Positions 11,101 through 21,499 of a stretch of DNA of 64,000 nt are shown here, piece after piece (the stretch's first letter is position 1; every line of letters begins with the position of its first letter). This DNA comes from Stropharia rugosoannulata (lineage: Eukaryota > Basidiomycota > Agaricomycetes > Agaricales > Strophariaceae). The stretch lies in contig JANCIK010000012.1 in NCBI GenBank assembly GCA_028532985.1, positions 2,108,001-2,172,000 on the forward strand. The letters run 5' to 3'. The notes beneath the pieces were generated by a model. It was not told the DNA's origin and ran no database searches. It worked only from the letters and a program-made list of their open reading frames with translations. The position numbers were made by a program, and so were the translations under genes.

Positions 11101-11654
11101 TCAAGGACCATTCCAGTGAGTATCAAGCCATGCAAGAGGTGTTTAAACCAGTTTTTGAATGGTTGACGTGCCAGGTAAGTAATTTTAAAGTCACTTCTTT
11201 ATTGGTTTCTAATGGGCCATACTAGCTTCATACGCTTCTTCCTGAGCAGTTTACCACCCTCAGCCAGTATGTTGACATTCTTCCGTGCAGTGACATATCC
11301 CCCGTATACCCCTTTGGCGGCTTTGTTGTCAATCTCAATGTGACGACTAGGATTCATCGTGACCATGGCGACCAAGATATATGTCTTGTTTTGCCCATCT
11401 CTGATGGCGAAGGAGGTGAGCTCTGTCTGTTTGAGCCAGGGATAGTTCTGCACCTCTGTACTGGAGACGCCGTTATATTCCCCTCTGCCCGTATTAGCCA
11501 CTTTAACATGCACTTCAAAGGTAGGAGAGCATCTGTTGTACTTCATTCTGATGCACAGGGCCTTGCATGGGTCAAGGATAGAAATGGTTGGGATCATAAT
11601 ATTTTTATGAGAACTTATACGTCGAATAGTAGTGATCCAGATATTGGGATGTAG
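8119..11654 (+). CDS. TET/JBP-like 2OG-Fe(II) dioxygenase with poly-Gly tract
   Basis: A gene of about a dozen exons starts MARTLTLSPREINLAI at 8119. Exons resolved: 8119-8331, 8387-8440, 8494-9467, 9514 to about 9647, 9729-9812, about 9869-10053, 10107-10575, 10627-10703, 10751-10952, 11001-11174 and 11226-11654. The last exon carries the dioxygenase core: TRIHRDHGDQD (HxD iron ligands), GGELCLFEP, SHFNMHFKGRRASVVLHSD (distal His and the Arg that binds 2-oxoglutarate). This matches the expanded fungal TET/JBP family, some members of which oxidise 5-methylcytosine and which often travel with KDZ transposons (Iyer and co-workers). The N-terminal half is low-complexity, including 60 consecutive Gly. 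One exon near 9915-9925 cannot be read without a stop (TAG or TAA, depending on frame), so the gene may be damaged or carry an unrecognised intron. Confidence 0.65.
8689..8868 (+). repeat. (GGA)n/(GGT)n microsatellite coding 60 glycines
   Basis: In the dioxygenase frame every codon from 8689 to 8868 is GGN: about 40 GGA units, then about 10 GGT, then mixed GGA/GGT. More Gly-, Arg- and Gln-rich codons flank it from 8554. The strand is almost pure purine before the GGT block. Confidence 0.9.
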
Positions 11655-11751
11655 AATATTACATAATCTACTTTAATTATATTTGCACTTAGTCTGAAGC
11701 TTTATTGCGCTCTGCCACGACACTTGTCTCATCTTTCTCCTAACTCCAAAC

Positions 11752-13634
11752 ATGGCTATTACTACTTGTAAGCAAGCTGCTGCTTCTGCTACCCCCTCTG
11801 CCTCCTCTTCTTCCAAGTCATCCGGCAGTTCAAAGAGAAAGGGCAGCACATCTGCCGGTGGCAACAATTCCAAACGTCAGAAGAATGCACCCGAGCCACC
11901 GTGTGATCTCGCCTTAATGAAGAAGGTCCTTGAATATCAAAAGCAATTATCAAAAGAAGGCCGTAAGAAATCTAAAGAGAAGCCGGCAGCTGTCGAAGAA
12001 CCCAGTATGCCCTAATACTAATATACTGCTTATGGCTAATATATATTGTAACATTTATAGCAAGTCAGCAACGTGCTGCTGCATTGCTACAGACAGAGAA
12101 TGAGAACGGCGACAATGCAGATGACCAATCCCTTGACCCTCCCGACGAGAACCTGAACCCCCTCCACCTCAGTGACGACGAAGCCGCTTTTGCAGATAGT
12201 CTCGAGGACTCAATCCCAAACAAGACCAATAACAACTCTGACGACAACAATGATTCCGACAATGAGAAGGGTATGCAGAACAGAGAGAAGCAGGCCGACA
12301 ATTCAGATTCCGACAATAACTTGGAAGACGACGACGATGAAGAGAAAGATGCATCCGCTACTGCTATGGAAGATAATGGAGTAACGTCGTCCTTTTTGTT
12401 AATCATTTTCATTAAACTAACATATACTCTATTATACAGTTTGAGTTTGATTATACACCATCTAAGAAGAGTACCAGAAGGGCTGCATCTTTACACCAAG
12501 AGTCCACCCCAGGAGGTAAAGTCAAGCGTACCGACTTCCCTGCTGATATTGCCATCTTAGCAGATAGCGGCAAGAATCTCATCCGCTCTCACGTTTGCTT
12601 CGGCAACTGGGTTCTCGACGCCGATCCCGGCAAGGCTGACTGGATCTGGAAAATCATTAATGAGGCCCCCAATCACGTCGCCCTCTCCACTCAGCCTGCC
12701 GCACAGAAGGGTCTGAAGACCATATCAAGCTTCTCTCATCAAGTTATGAGGTCAAACCTCCTCACCTATGTACGTTCTTTCTAGAATGTAATCACTATTC
12801 TAATCTTGTTGTAGGTTGCATATGGAAAAGGGGCCCTCTTCAACACCATCATCGCCAAAGCTCGACAGCGTGTCGTCGGCCACTACAATTTGAGTGGCGA
12901 TTCCGTCAGTAAGAACGTTGAGTGGCTCCTGGACGCATCTCACTTTATTTACGGTGATCTTAACATCAAGGTATTTCATACCTTCCAACTACAATATTAT
13001 CTGACCTATTTTTTATACAGGAGAAAACTTTCAACAATGTGAAACCCTTTGGAAACCCTCTCATTAAAGAGCTTATCCAGGCTATCTGGTTCAATAACGC
13101 GAAGGCTAGGGCCGACATCGGAACCGCTACACGTATGGCAAAGGAGGGTATAATTCCTTTATCCACCGTGTTTCTTATCGTCGCTGCAGTAAGCTTTCTT
13201 CACTTCTTTGGTATATCTTACTAATACAAGAGCAGATTGAACATAGTATTGGCGAATACAAGACTGGTATTGAATGTCAAACTCATTTCAAGGAGCTTCA
13301 AATACGTACCCGGTATAGTTTCTGTATATTATTTATAACCCTTTTTTTAATCCTTCCTTTACTTTCAGCTACCGGTATCATCAACGAACATGGACAGGTT
13401 TGGTGAAGAAATCACCAAAATGGACTGATGCATATGAAGCATCTTTCTTCAAGTCTATTGCGTTTGTAGTGTTATTTTCTCTCTACTTCATATACTAATT
13501 ATATCTCTATTAGTAAATCTTGCAACATTGGTGCTCTTCTGGATAGTGATATGGGTGAGAATGTGGAGGACATCAGTGGTGTTGTCGGTGCTGAATTGGA
13601 TATGCTTGTTGATAATGGCCTGGCGCTTTTTTAA
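11752..13634 (+). CDS. DUF6532-like protein with acidic low-complexity N terminus
   Basis: Nine exons splice in frame: 11752-12004, 12061-12380, 12440-12769, 12815-12970, 13021-13188, 13236-13312, 13369-13461 and 13514-13634, apart from small uncertainty at the edges. The N-terminal third is Ser/Lys-rich (SSKSSGSSKRKG), then strongly acidic (DNNLEDDDDEEKD), typical of nuclear proteins. The C-terminal half, with KTFNNVKPFGNPLIKELIQ, FNNAKARADIGTATRM, AAIEHSIGEYKTG and RYRYHQRTWTGLVKK, resembles the DUF6532 domain, common in Agaricomycetes and of unknown function. It lies 97 bp downstream of the dioxygenase gene on the same strand. A role in the same accessory element is inference. Confidence 0.6.
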
Positions 13635-14319
13635 TTTCTTGCTATACTATTTATAATTGAATAATTATATTTCCTGATACTACATAGCCTGGGGCCTGGG
13701 AAATATTAGTGCATACATGAAGCCTTTCTCTAAAGCACCTACCTAGCTTAAAATATACATTCCAATTGTCCTAGGGTGGAATTAATCATATCTTAGTTTA
13801 CCCAAGGTTTATATCTAGCAAATAATTTCTCTCCCAAGGCAGTGACAATAGACTTCTGCATGTTCCTGAGGCAATATTTAAAGGATGTAAGTTTGTGTAT
13901 ATGCTCCTTAACACTTTTTTCAGTCACCTTAGACACATCATAGAAGCATTTTTTTGCTTCATAAGTACCCTAAGACTTGCTTACACCTCCCTTTGGAATG
14001 CTTTATCAGTAATACAAGGTTGATTTGGTGCATCCTGTACTGCCTTGACATGCTTTGGATTGCCCTGAGAAAGTTGTACTTGCTTGTTTGTGGAGGGACC
14101 TTGCCCTGAGTGCACCTAAGGGCCCTGGCTGCTTTGCATGCCCTGGCTGTCTTAGGATCTCTAAGGCAGTGCCAGGGAGATACAAAGCCCCTGGGGACAA
14201 AAGTCATTTTCCTGATGCAGAAGATGACTTCATGCCAAAACACATTTGGTAAGTCAATTCTTCTGGGGTGCACGTTGCTGGCCTCGCCTCGCTGCACTTT
14301 CTCCTTGTCAACGTCTAAT
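13635..14319. other. Spacer with an imperfect hairpin
   Basis: No coding region is recognised. Around 14141-14177, CCCTGGCTGTCTTAG and CTAAGGCAGTGCCAGGG form an imperfect inverted repeat. The flanking 14040-14240 is G+C-richer than its surroundings and may be a remnant of a small element. Confidence 0.4.
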
Positions 14320-14676
14320 ATGTGGCTCACGGATACACGGAGTCAGTTCATGCTGGACCTCGCCCGCCTCCAGAAATCGGCGTGCTCAAGACATTCGGCA
14401 CGCTCTTCATGCTCCTCGGCGCCATGCTCTTCTTCCACGGCGGCCTCCTTGCCCTCGGAAACGTACGCCACGTCCCTACCTTCTCCGACCACTAAGTAAC
14501 CATTGCCCGCATACAGGTCCTCTTCATGGGCGGGCTGGCGCTGGCCACGGACCCAAAGAATGTGCACCGCCTCTTCGCCCACACGCAAAGCAGAAGCTGC
14601 TCAGAATCCTCTGCTTCGTCACGGCATCCTCCTGTCTTCCTCAAGTCGAGACCTCTGGCTTCCTCAACTTCTTCGG
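14320..14676 (+). pseudogene. GOT1: GOT1-like Golgi membrane protein relic
   Basis: GOT1 is a small four-helix protein acting in ER-Golgi vesicle traffic. Exon 1 (14320-14341) encodes MWLTDTR. Exon 2 (14374-14462) encodes KIGVLKTFGTLFMLLGAMLF and FHGGLLALGN. Exon 3 (from 14517) encodes VLFMGGLALATDPKNVHRLF, where the family has LVIGPKN. After FAHTQ the reading frame is lost. KLLRILCF and, later, GFLNFFG are found in another frame, and the third transmembrane segment (family LLVFLKWPFLGF) is missing or unrecognisable. I conclude it is a pseudogene of about two-thirds length, similar in state to the fragments at 406-5440. Confidence 0.75.
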
Positions 14677-15160
14677 GTGCGCCGCCTTGTCTCCGTTGTA
14701 TCGTTGTATGTATGCGTTGTGCTCATGTATCCCTCCCTTCCCTCTAGGCTCTCCTTCCCGCATACATACACACCTGATTCACCACGTACACGTATACGAA
14801 CCTACCACAACACACCCCTACTGCACCACTAAGCGGAATTGGTGCCAGGAGAACACGTCGTCCAAACGTCGTCTGCCTTAGCCGGAACTCTGCCTTAGCC
14901 GGAACGTCTGCACTCAAATATTGAATACATGTATGGGACGCGGACGTCATGCGGTTGGCTCACACATGTGAGGCCCTGCTTTGCAACGGTTCAAGGTACA
15001 TTCAAAGGATGAAGGTGCGTTGATTTTGTTCGACAACGGGCGCCTAACCTTGCCTGATTTGCCAGCCCCTTGCTCATCTTGGCATGGCACAGTCTTGGCG
15101 ATCTCTTGGAGTCCGACTCAACAGTCAACGAGATTAGACAACGACTTCGTCTGATCCTTC
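14677..15160. other. Spacer with nothing recognised
   Basis: No coding sequence or clear repeat is seen. A short direct repeat of CTTAGCCGGAAC occurs near 14877-14904. Confidence 0.4.
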
Positions 15161-16024
15161 ATGCCAAAATTTACCAAGGAGCAACGAGCTATACTCGCCG
15201 GAAAAAGAAAACCACATGCACAGCGCCAGCGTGAAGCACATGCTGCAGCTAATAGAAGGTGGTATCAACGGTGAGCTTCATAATTTTGAGTCATTGTTCA
15301 TTGCCAATTGCATCTGCAGAAACAAAGAGACGGAGCGGCCCAAAGCCCGTGAAAGAATGAGGGCAAAAAGAGTGAAAGAAAAGTATTCATTCCGTTTGAC
15401 TACGTGATTACAAGCTGACGTTATTGGCTAGACAGACCGAGTATGAACAAACTCTGTTGATAGCGAGGGCAATGGACGCCGAGCGAGAACGAGAAGAACA
15501 GGAAGTTCTCGCCTCCTTGCCAGAAGAGGACCGTCAGGCATGGTTAGAATTCGATAGGCAGATGTTAGAAGCAACGCAGGAGCAGACAACCGGATGCCCT
15601 AATGAACCTGAGGTGTCGGACGTTGGCTCGGACGATGAATTGGGGACAATCGGGCCTTCACCGAGCAGCGGCAGTGCTGTCGAACGCGCCTGGGAGTGTA
15701 TACGAAATGAGCGTCGCTCGCAAAACAACGGCGCAGATAAACGTATAGGGTTTGAGAGCCTTGAAGATTTTGAAGGGCTGGTGTACGCTATTTCGACCGT
15801 TGCGTGTGATGTAATGACTAATTTTTGTCTTCGGGGCTTGGCAGGGCAGAAATTGCAAGGCTAGATCTGGACATCACGCTAACTCGCAATGAAAGATTGA
15901 GGTGAGCTACTCAACGCCTCATTTTCAAGTCTCTTTTGTTAACACGAATTCTTTTAGAAAGGCAGATGAATACTGGTTGACCGTAATGGAGAATTTGAGG
16001 GAGGAGGCAGAAAAACTACGGTAA
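15161..16024 (+). CDS. Small charged coiled-coil protein, unknown function
   Basis: Five exons join in frame: 15161-15270, 15320-15382, 15432-15803, 15845-15901 and 15958-16024. The start MPKFTKEQRAILAGKRK is set by the only upstream in-frame ATG that splices onward. The N terminus is basic, with an Arg/Lys heptad-like stretch (NRRWYQRNKETERPKARERM). The middle is Glu-rich (LPEEDRQAWLEFDRQML) and the C terminus is a predicted coiled coil ending NLREEAEKLR. Basic RxYRxRN stretches of this type recur in Agaricomycete accessory genes, but I do not recognise a named family. It lies 150 bp upstream of another gene of unknown function in the same orientation. DNA binding is only a guess. Confidence 0.5.
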
Positions 16025-16173
16025 AATATGATCGAACATAACATTCCGAAAGCGGGGCAACGTCCGATAGGCTATAGCTAATACTTTAGGCGTGCGGTAC
16101 TAGAATTTGCAATGAAAATGTAGACGTTCAGTCTTTTCTTCCCTTTCTATCCATCGCCGCCAACTTGAACTCT

Positions 16174-18997
16174 ATGGCTCCACGGCCATGGGCGACTGCG
16201 GACCAGCAGGTCTTTCTAAAAGATCATATATCAGATTTTTGGAAGTACACAAATGAACATCGACAGTCGAAATTCTGGGACTTCATTGAGGAGAAGTGGT
16301 ACACAAAGTGGCCGGAATTGCAGGCCATGGTCGACTCCGGCATACTTCCACAAGATGTCTTGAATAAGGACAAGCTTACCCCCGACGGTCTACCCCTCTA
16401 CGTCTTGACTGGGGAGCAGGAGCAGCTATATCAGGCAGCTTTAAAGCAAAGGTCGAAGGTAAACTTACCAGATTCCTTTTGGCTCACTGTACTTAAAAAT
16501 ATGTATAGCGCATTACTACATGGTATCGAAATTCGCGGAAGAAGACTGTTGGAACTGCAAATCTGTCTGGGGTGGGCTCAGCTCCACTTGCCTTCAAAAT
16601 GGGAAGCTTCGAGAAAAAGGACCGCACGTACCAGGATGAAGAGGTATACCACACCCTTTTCAAAAGAAAAATCCATAGCGTTCAGCCCGAAGTCAAGAAA
16701 AGAACCGCCAACCTACCTCAGTTTGAATCTGTTATTTGGGAGAGCGATATCGATCGCGACGATTTCTCGAGCTCAGACAGCGATGCCAGCGACAAAACTT
16801 CTCTACAAAATCAAACGGCTGCCAGAAAAATAGGTTGCAAATTGTCTGGACTTGCTGATAAGGAAAGGCATGCTTTTGAATCAGTTCGTATGAGCGTATC
16901 GCGGGAAGTACGGAAGGCGTTGTGGGAGAATGAGAGCGAGGCCGTGAAAAAGAGAGTCCAGGAGGAGAAGCTTCGTTTGAAGGAGGAGGCCAAAAAAGAG
17001 AAGGATGTAAGGGACCAGGACTCCAAGCTCGATGGTTTGAAGAGACCTAAAGAAGAAAGACAACAGTGAGCAGTTTCAAGTTTCGAGCTTCATGATGTTC
17101 TGCGCTTACCAATTTTTATGACAGGGCGATTGACAGCCTGGTAAACGTTCTGCATTCGACATGTAAAGAAATAAACCGCCTAACAGGATGGAGCAGTTTG
17201 GTTATTACTGGTGGGCCGAATCCGGCCCAGAACGATAAGATCGCTATGAGAACGTGAGTAGGAATACTTATGCATTAGTAATGTGAATCTTTTATTGACA
17301 TTATTCTCTAGTATCACATATGGAAAAACGCTGACTATTCCATCATTTACTACGTCATACGCATCATTTCAAGAGGACATTGCTGAACCATATCTGAGCT
17401 GGCTTAAACGAATCTATGGTAAGAGGAATTCTATGTTGCATATCACTCTACTGACCAGAAACTCTAAGCCGACCCATTATCTGGGGCATATAACGAAGCA
17501 TCGTTGGTAGAGGAGGGCGAGACAGATGAACAGAAGGTTACACAAGCGAGCTCGCCCCTGCTACAATGCTCTCCCATACTTCCATCGTCGCCTTTAAATC
17601 CAACATCGCCCCGAGTGCAAAGCTCTCCACCCTCAAGACCAAATGGGTCAGGACCGTGGCCTCCAACTTCTCCTTTGCCCCCACAAACGTCTTCACGGCC
17701 TGACTGGGAATCTTCGCCAGGAGTAACAGCAAGCCCTTCACCACCCCAAGCATCTTTACGGGCCGCCCTGTTTAATACAGCAATGGAGGGCCCTCAGGGA
17801 ATCAATCCGGGCCCGAGCGAACCTCTCCACATGGTGTTTGCGCGGTCAGGACTAGGGCGGTCAAGTTCTAAACCAAGTGGAGACGTCACAGGTGCTTTAA
17901 CACCAGCTCCGATGGCTGCTAGCAGCCCGAAGGAAAACTTAGCTCAGGCAGGATTGACGAGCTTGAACTTCGAGCAAGCAATTGATCCCATCTTGCTCAA
18001 AGGGTCACAGCCTCACAGGTCTAGTCCATTAGCACCACAGCCGCCGCGTCACATACACGATAGAGATGCTGTCATCCCTGGTCCATCCATTTCCGACCAG
18101 ATAACAACCGTCAATGCTGCTACTCCAACTTGCACTCCAACTGTGTCAAATACTACTTCAGTCACTACGCCGCCCAATCCAGCTCCCTCTGCCGTTGTGT
18201 TTCGGCCCCCAGTTCGGCCTCGCGCTAAGGTATCAAAGCCGAGTAATGCACCTACCTTGAAGGCGCGGAAGCAAGTACACGTTGCTCAAGATCAAGATAA
18301 GCAGGAGAAGAATACGATAGAAGCAGGTCAAGACGATGCTGATCCTGAGATCTCAGAGACGAGGGACAGCCCAAGCTCGGACATTGCTTCTGACCAAGCT
18401 AAACACGGCAGCACTCTTCCGCCTGGGTGGACCATGACCATGGAAAAGTCGACTAGGGGTGCAGGACGTGGACGTGGAGGAAAATTTCATCGTAAGCCCA
18501 GGGCCAATCATAACCCAGACGGCACTTATCCCTTAGTGACTTTCAAAGGTCCAGGAAGCGCATCAACAACTCCCGCCGCTGCTGCTGCTGCTGCAGACAC
18601 AGGCAGTGGTACTAGCCGTGGTGAACTCGTTATTGGAGTGCGCGCCCGCAAAGCAAAGACGTTTGATGATGGCACGGTTGCAACAGTAGTTCCGGGGCGT
18701 CGAGTGATAACGAATGGGGCCAAGGGAGGCAAGACGGTACAACCCAAACAGTCTGAGCTCTTGTCAGCCGGAGATGCAGGGAACGTAGGTGGAGATGCAG
18801 AAATCACCACGACAACTCCTGTACGTGAAGATCACGTAGCCGATGGTAGTCAGATGAGGCGTGAAGGGCTGGGTGCACGAGTACGGAAACCTAGAAAGCT
18901 TGATGATGGCACTACTGCCCCAACAGTGAAGAGTATGGGAATTGCAGGTAAAAGAAAGGGAACTGACTCAGTCAGCAGGGAAACATCAAAACGGTAA
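16174..18997 (+). CDS. Agaricomycete accessory protein with long disordered tail, unknown
   Basis: Exons 16174-16458, 16509-17065, 17125-17253, 17312-17418 and 17469-18997 read in frame. The N terminus has WATADQQVFLKDHISDFW and FWDFIEEKWYTKWPEL, then RITTWYRNSRKK and a Lys/Glu coiled coil. Next come GWSSLVITGGPNPAQNDKIA and TYGKTLTIPSF, and then about 500 residues rich in Pro, Ser and Thr with basic patches (KARKQVH, RVRKPRKL-like). This block order recurs in many Agaricomycete genomes as a multicopy hypothetical family often near transposons; I know no function. The final codon could be TAA at 18995-18997. Alternatively, because GTAAGT overlaps it, a splice to a tiny last exon near 19046 is possible. 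The acceptor before the last exon reads AAG, which is unusual. Confidence 0.5.
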
Positions 18998-19342
18998 GTG
19001 GTTTTGTCAAGATAATTGTGCATAACTCATGTTTGTACTTATATAGCAGTAAAATGTAGTTGGTAATTTTGTTATAGTACCTCTAGTGTTACTCTGAATA
19101 TATCCTTACCTCTAAAATAATATTAAACCTATACTTAACTATAGTAATATATTGTGGCCTCTACAAACTTTTGAATCATAGTTTAAAGCTACTGAAGCAC
19201 ATGTATGAGATATGATTGGGCACTGTGAGAAACAAGCACAAGTACATAGATACTATGAGTGTTCCTAATAGTCATGCTCTTAGTTTAAATATGCCTCTAG
19301 AGTGATATAATACTAGAGGCTTTAAGTTATATATTACAAGAT

Positions 19343-19707
19343 GTGATATATCACAATGAACTAGTGGCAGCTCTTTTAGTAAGCTAGCCTCTAATGTGAT
19401 ATATTACAAGAGATTTTAATATATTACTAGCAGATATCTATGTATACAAGCCTCCAGAGTGATATATCACAATGAACTAGTGGCAGCTCTTTTAGTAAGC
19501 CAGCCTCTAATGTGATATATTACAAGAGATTTTAATATATTACTAGCAGATATCTATGTATACAAGCCTCTAGAGTGATATATCACAATGAACTAGTGGC
19601 AGCTCTTTTAGTAAGCTAGCCTCTAATGTGATATATTACAAGAGATTTTAATATATTAATAGCAGGTATCTATGTATACAAGCCTCTAGAGTGATATATC
19701 ACAAGAG
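19343..19707. repeat. 116-bp tandem satellite with palindromic GTGATATATCAC
   Basis: GTGATATATCAC occurs at 19343, 19459, 19575 and 19691, exactly 116 bp apart. The three full units between these points are nearly identical. A related GTGATATATTAC sits inside each unit about 53 bp on, so the unit looks like an older dimer. Diverged versions of the motif continue on both sides (about 19300-19870). The rest of 18998-19890 holds no gene. Confidence 0.9.
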
Positions 19708-19890
19708 ACTTGAAGTGATATATTAAAGAGTCTTTCTGTGTAAATATACCTGTAAAGTGATATATCACAACAGGTGTTGTGAGGAGTTAAGCCTCTAAAA
19801 TGATGTATTACGAGGGTCCTATAAGCATAGGTAGTTATATATCACAACTTACCTGTGATTATAGGGCTATGATATATCAAATTGCCAGCT

Positions 19891-20743
19891 ATGCCTGGAG
19901 GTGCGCCGTGATCGAGAACGGCACTCCATACATCTCTCACAACGTTCCTACATTAACTCTATACTCACGCGATATAATCTTGCGGATTTACGGCCCGTTT
20001 CCATCCCAATGGAAACAAATATTCATTTTTCGACTGCACAAAGCCCATCTACCACGGAAGAAATAGCAAAAATGCAGCACGTGCCATACCACGAGGCTGT
20101 TGGATCTCTCATGTACGCAGCGCAGGGTACGCGCCCAGATATTGCTTATGCTGTTCAGACTGTCTCGAGATATTCACGCAATCCTGGCGAAGCGCATTGG
20201 ACTGCTGTTAAGCGGATTTTTCGGTACTTAAAGGGGACTATTGATCTTTGGCTTACATACGGCTCTCAGGCGACAGAATTAACCGGTTACGCGGATGCCG
20301 ATGGGAATATGGCCGAAGATAGGCACGCTATTTCTGGCTATGCATTTTTATTGCACGGCGGAGCTGTTTCTTGGTCCGCTAAACGCCAGGAAATTATTTC
20401 ACTGTCAACCACGGAAAGCGAGTATGTTGCAGCAACATATGCGGCTAAGGAAGCACTTTGGCTTCGTTCCCTTATATCCCAAATTTACGACACATCTCTG
20501 GCAGCTACAACTCTATTTTCAGACAACCAATCAGCCATCGCTCTTACGAAAGATCATCAATATCACGCACGCACGAAACACATTGACATCCGCTTCCATT
20601 TTATCCGCTGGATTGTCGAGAACGGATCCCTTCGTCTTGTGTATTGCCCTACGGACGAGATGGTTGCTGACACGCTTACTAAGGCACTGCCTTCCCCGAA
20701 AGTCAAACATTTCGCACGTGAGCTTGGGCTCGTGTCGATTTGA
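19891..20743 (+). pseudogene. Ty1/copia reverse transcriptase C terminus and RNase H
   Basis: The open frame begins inside the reverse transcriptase at LEVRRDRERHSIHLSQRSYI. It contains VGSLMYAAQGTRPDIAYAV, the AD/GYADAD RNase H motif (LTGYADADGN), WSAKRQEIISLSTTESEYVA, DNQSAIAL, ARTKHIDIRFHFIR and the terminal VADTLTKALP, all diagnostic of copia RNase H. The frame from here to the stop is intact, so the element was probably young when truncated. There is no start codon of its own, so it cannot make a functional polyprotein. Confidence 0.9.
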
Positions 20744-20750
20744 GGGGGAG

Positions 20751-21118
20751 TGTTGGAATTCCGAGAGTCAAGGACAAATAACGACACGAGGATTGCCGCC
20801 GCCACGCGGAGTTCTTTCTGTGTCATATGTATATTTTTAGCACTCTCGTTACCTATGCAATTGCTAGCTTCGATTACTAGCTATTTAACTACACGTTCAT
20901 ACGTACTTAAAAACCTTTTACTCTTCATGTTTCTTACTACTTGTGAATGCTCTTCTCGAGCTCTTATTCTTCTCATTTTCAGTATATAATGTTGTGCATA
21001 AATCTGCTGCACCTCAGTCGTTTGCACCCTCTTCGAGGCAACGAGCTGAGGTGAGCACAAGTTCTTTTACTCATATTTATGTACTCGTATTTACATGACT
21101 TTGTAGGCTATTCTTACA
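20751..21118 (+). repeat. 3' LTR of the copia remnant, containing an intron-like segment
   Basis: The LTR runs from TGTTGGAA, directly after the polypurine tract, to TTCTTACA, giving the canonical TG...CA ends and about 368 bp. Positions 21051-21106 form a 56-nt GT-AG segment (starts GTGAGC, ends TTTGTAG). This segment is absent from the second copy at 21129-21176. Confidence 0.6.
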
Positions 21119-21406
21119 GGTAAATACACAGTCGTTTGCACCCTCTTCGAGGCAACGAGCTGAGGCTATTCTTACATTTACCTCTTTCGACTGTTCGTTA
21201 TGACCCACAACTCTAACCAAATTTCTTATCCCTGGGGGCGGCTTTCCTTGTACCTTCAACTTTTTCACAGTGGGCAGCTCATAGGGAGCTTCTGGGCGAT
21301 CATGGATGACCGGGCGATCACCCTGAATACCCCCTGGCGGAAGGGGGGACGAAACTACATATGTGATTGCAAGAGTGCAAATAAGCAGTGCAAACGTGAA
21401 CTTCAT
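21077..21406 (-). CDS. Small secreted protein, C terminus entering the LTR remnant
   Basis: From the ATG at 21406 the protein begins MKFTFALLICTLAITYVVSS, a typical signal peptide, followed by a Pro-rich mature part (PLPPGGIQGDRP, PYELPTVKKLKVQGKPPPG). An ATG 14 codons upstream would sit only about 33 bp from the TATA box and would bury the signal peptide, so the downstream ATG is preferred. Codons after about residue 76 lie in the antisense of the LTR-end copy (up to 21176), giving a Cys-containing tail of about 33 residues. I do not recognise the family. Either the element cut off the original C terminus, or the open frame is fortuitous. Confidence 0.45.
   Translation of the reverse strand: MKFTFALLICTLAITYVVSSPLPPGGIQGDRPVIHDRPEAPYELPTVKKLKVQGKPPPGIRNLVRVVGHNEQSKEVNVRIASARCLEEGANDCVFTCKNSLQSHVNTST
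21129..21176 (+). repeat. Intron-less copy of the LTR end
   Basis: These 48 bp are identical to 21015-21050 joined directly to 21107-21118 of the LTR. The 56 nt between them in the LTR begin GTGAGC and end GTAG. Ten bases (GGTAAATACA) separate this copy from the LTR end. A precise loss at GT...AG boundaries suggests a copy made from spliced RNA. Confidence 0.75.
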
Positions 21407-21480
21407 CCTAATAGTTCTTTCGCCGGCCTTGTATGCGTTAGGAACCAAGCGTAAGAGTCAGTAACCGGGAGCCGGTGGGC

Positions 21481-21487
21481 TTTTATA
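21481..21487 (-). promoter_or_regulatory. TATA box of the secreted-protein gene
   Basis: TATAAAA on the minus strand lies 75 bp upstream of the chosen ATG (21406). Confidence 0.4.
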
Positions 21488-21499
21488 AGCATCCATCGC

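Larger units (their letters stand above)
19891..21176 (+). mobile_element. 5'-truncated Ty1/copia retrotransposon remnant
   Basis: The remnant contains the C-terminal part of the pol polyprotein, a polypurine tract (GAGGGGGAG, 20742-20750) and a 3' LTR starting TGTTGGAATTCC at 20751. Everything upstream of the late reverse-transcriptase region (gag, protease, integrase, 5' LTR) is missing. The break at about 19891 is against the A+T-rich satellite-like DNA. Since the 5' end is lost, target-site duplications cannot be checked. Confidence 0.85.

Noticed and set aside
8119..18997. Complete KDZ transposon
   Set aside because: TET/JBP-like and companion genes are present, but no KDZ transposase motifs or terminal inverted repeats could be found.
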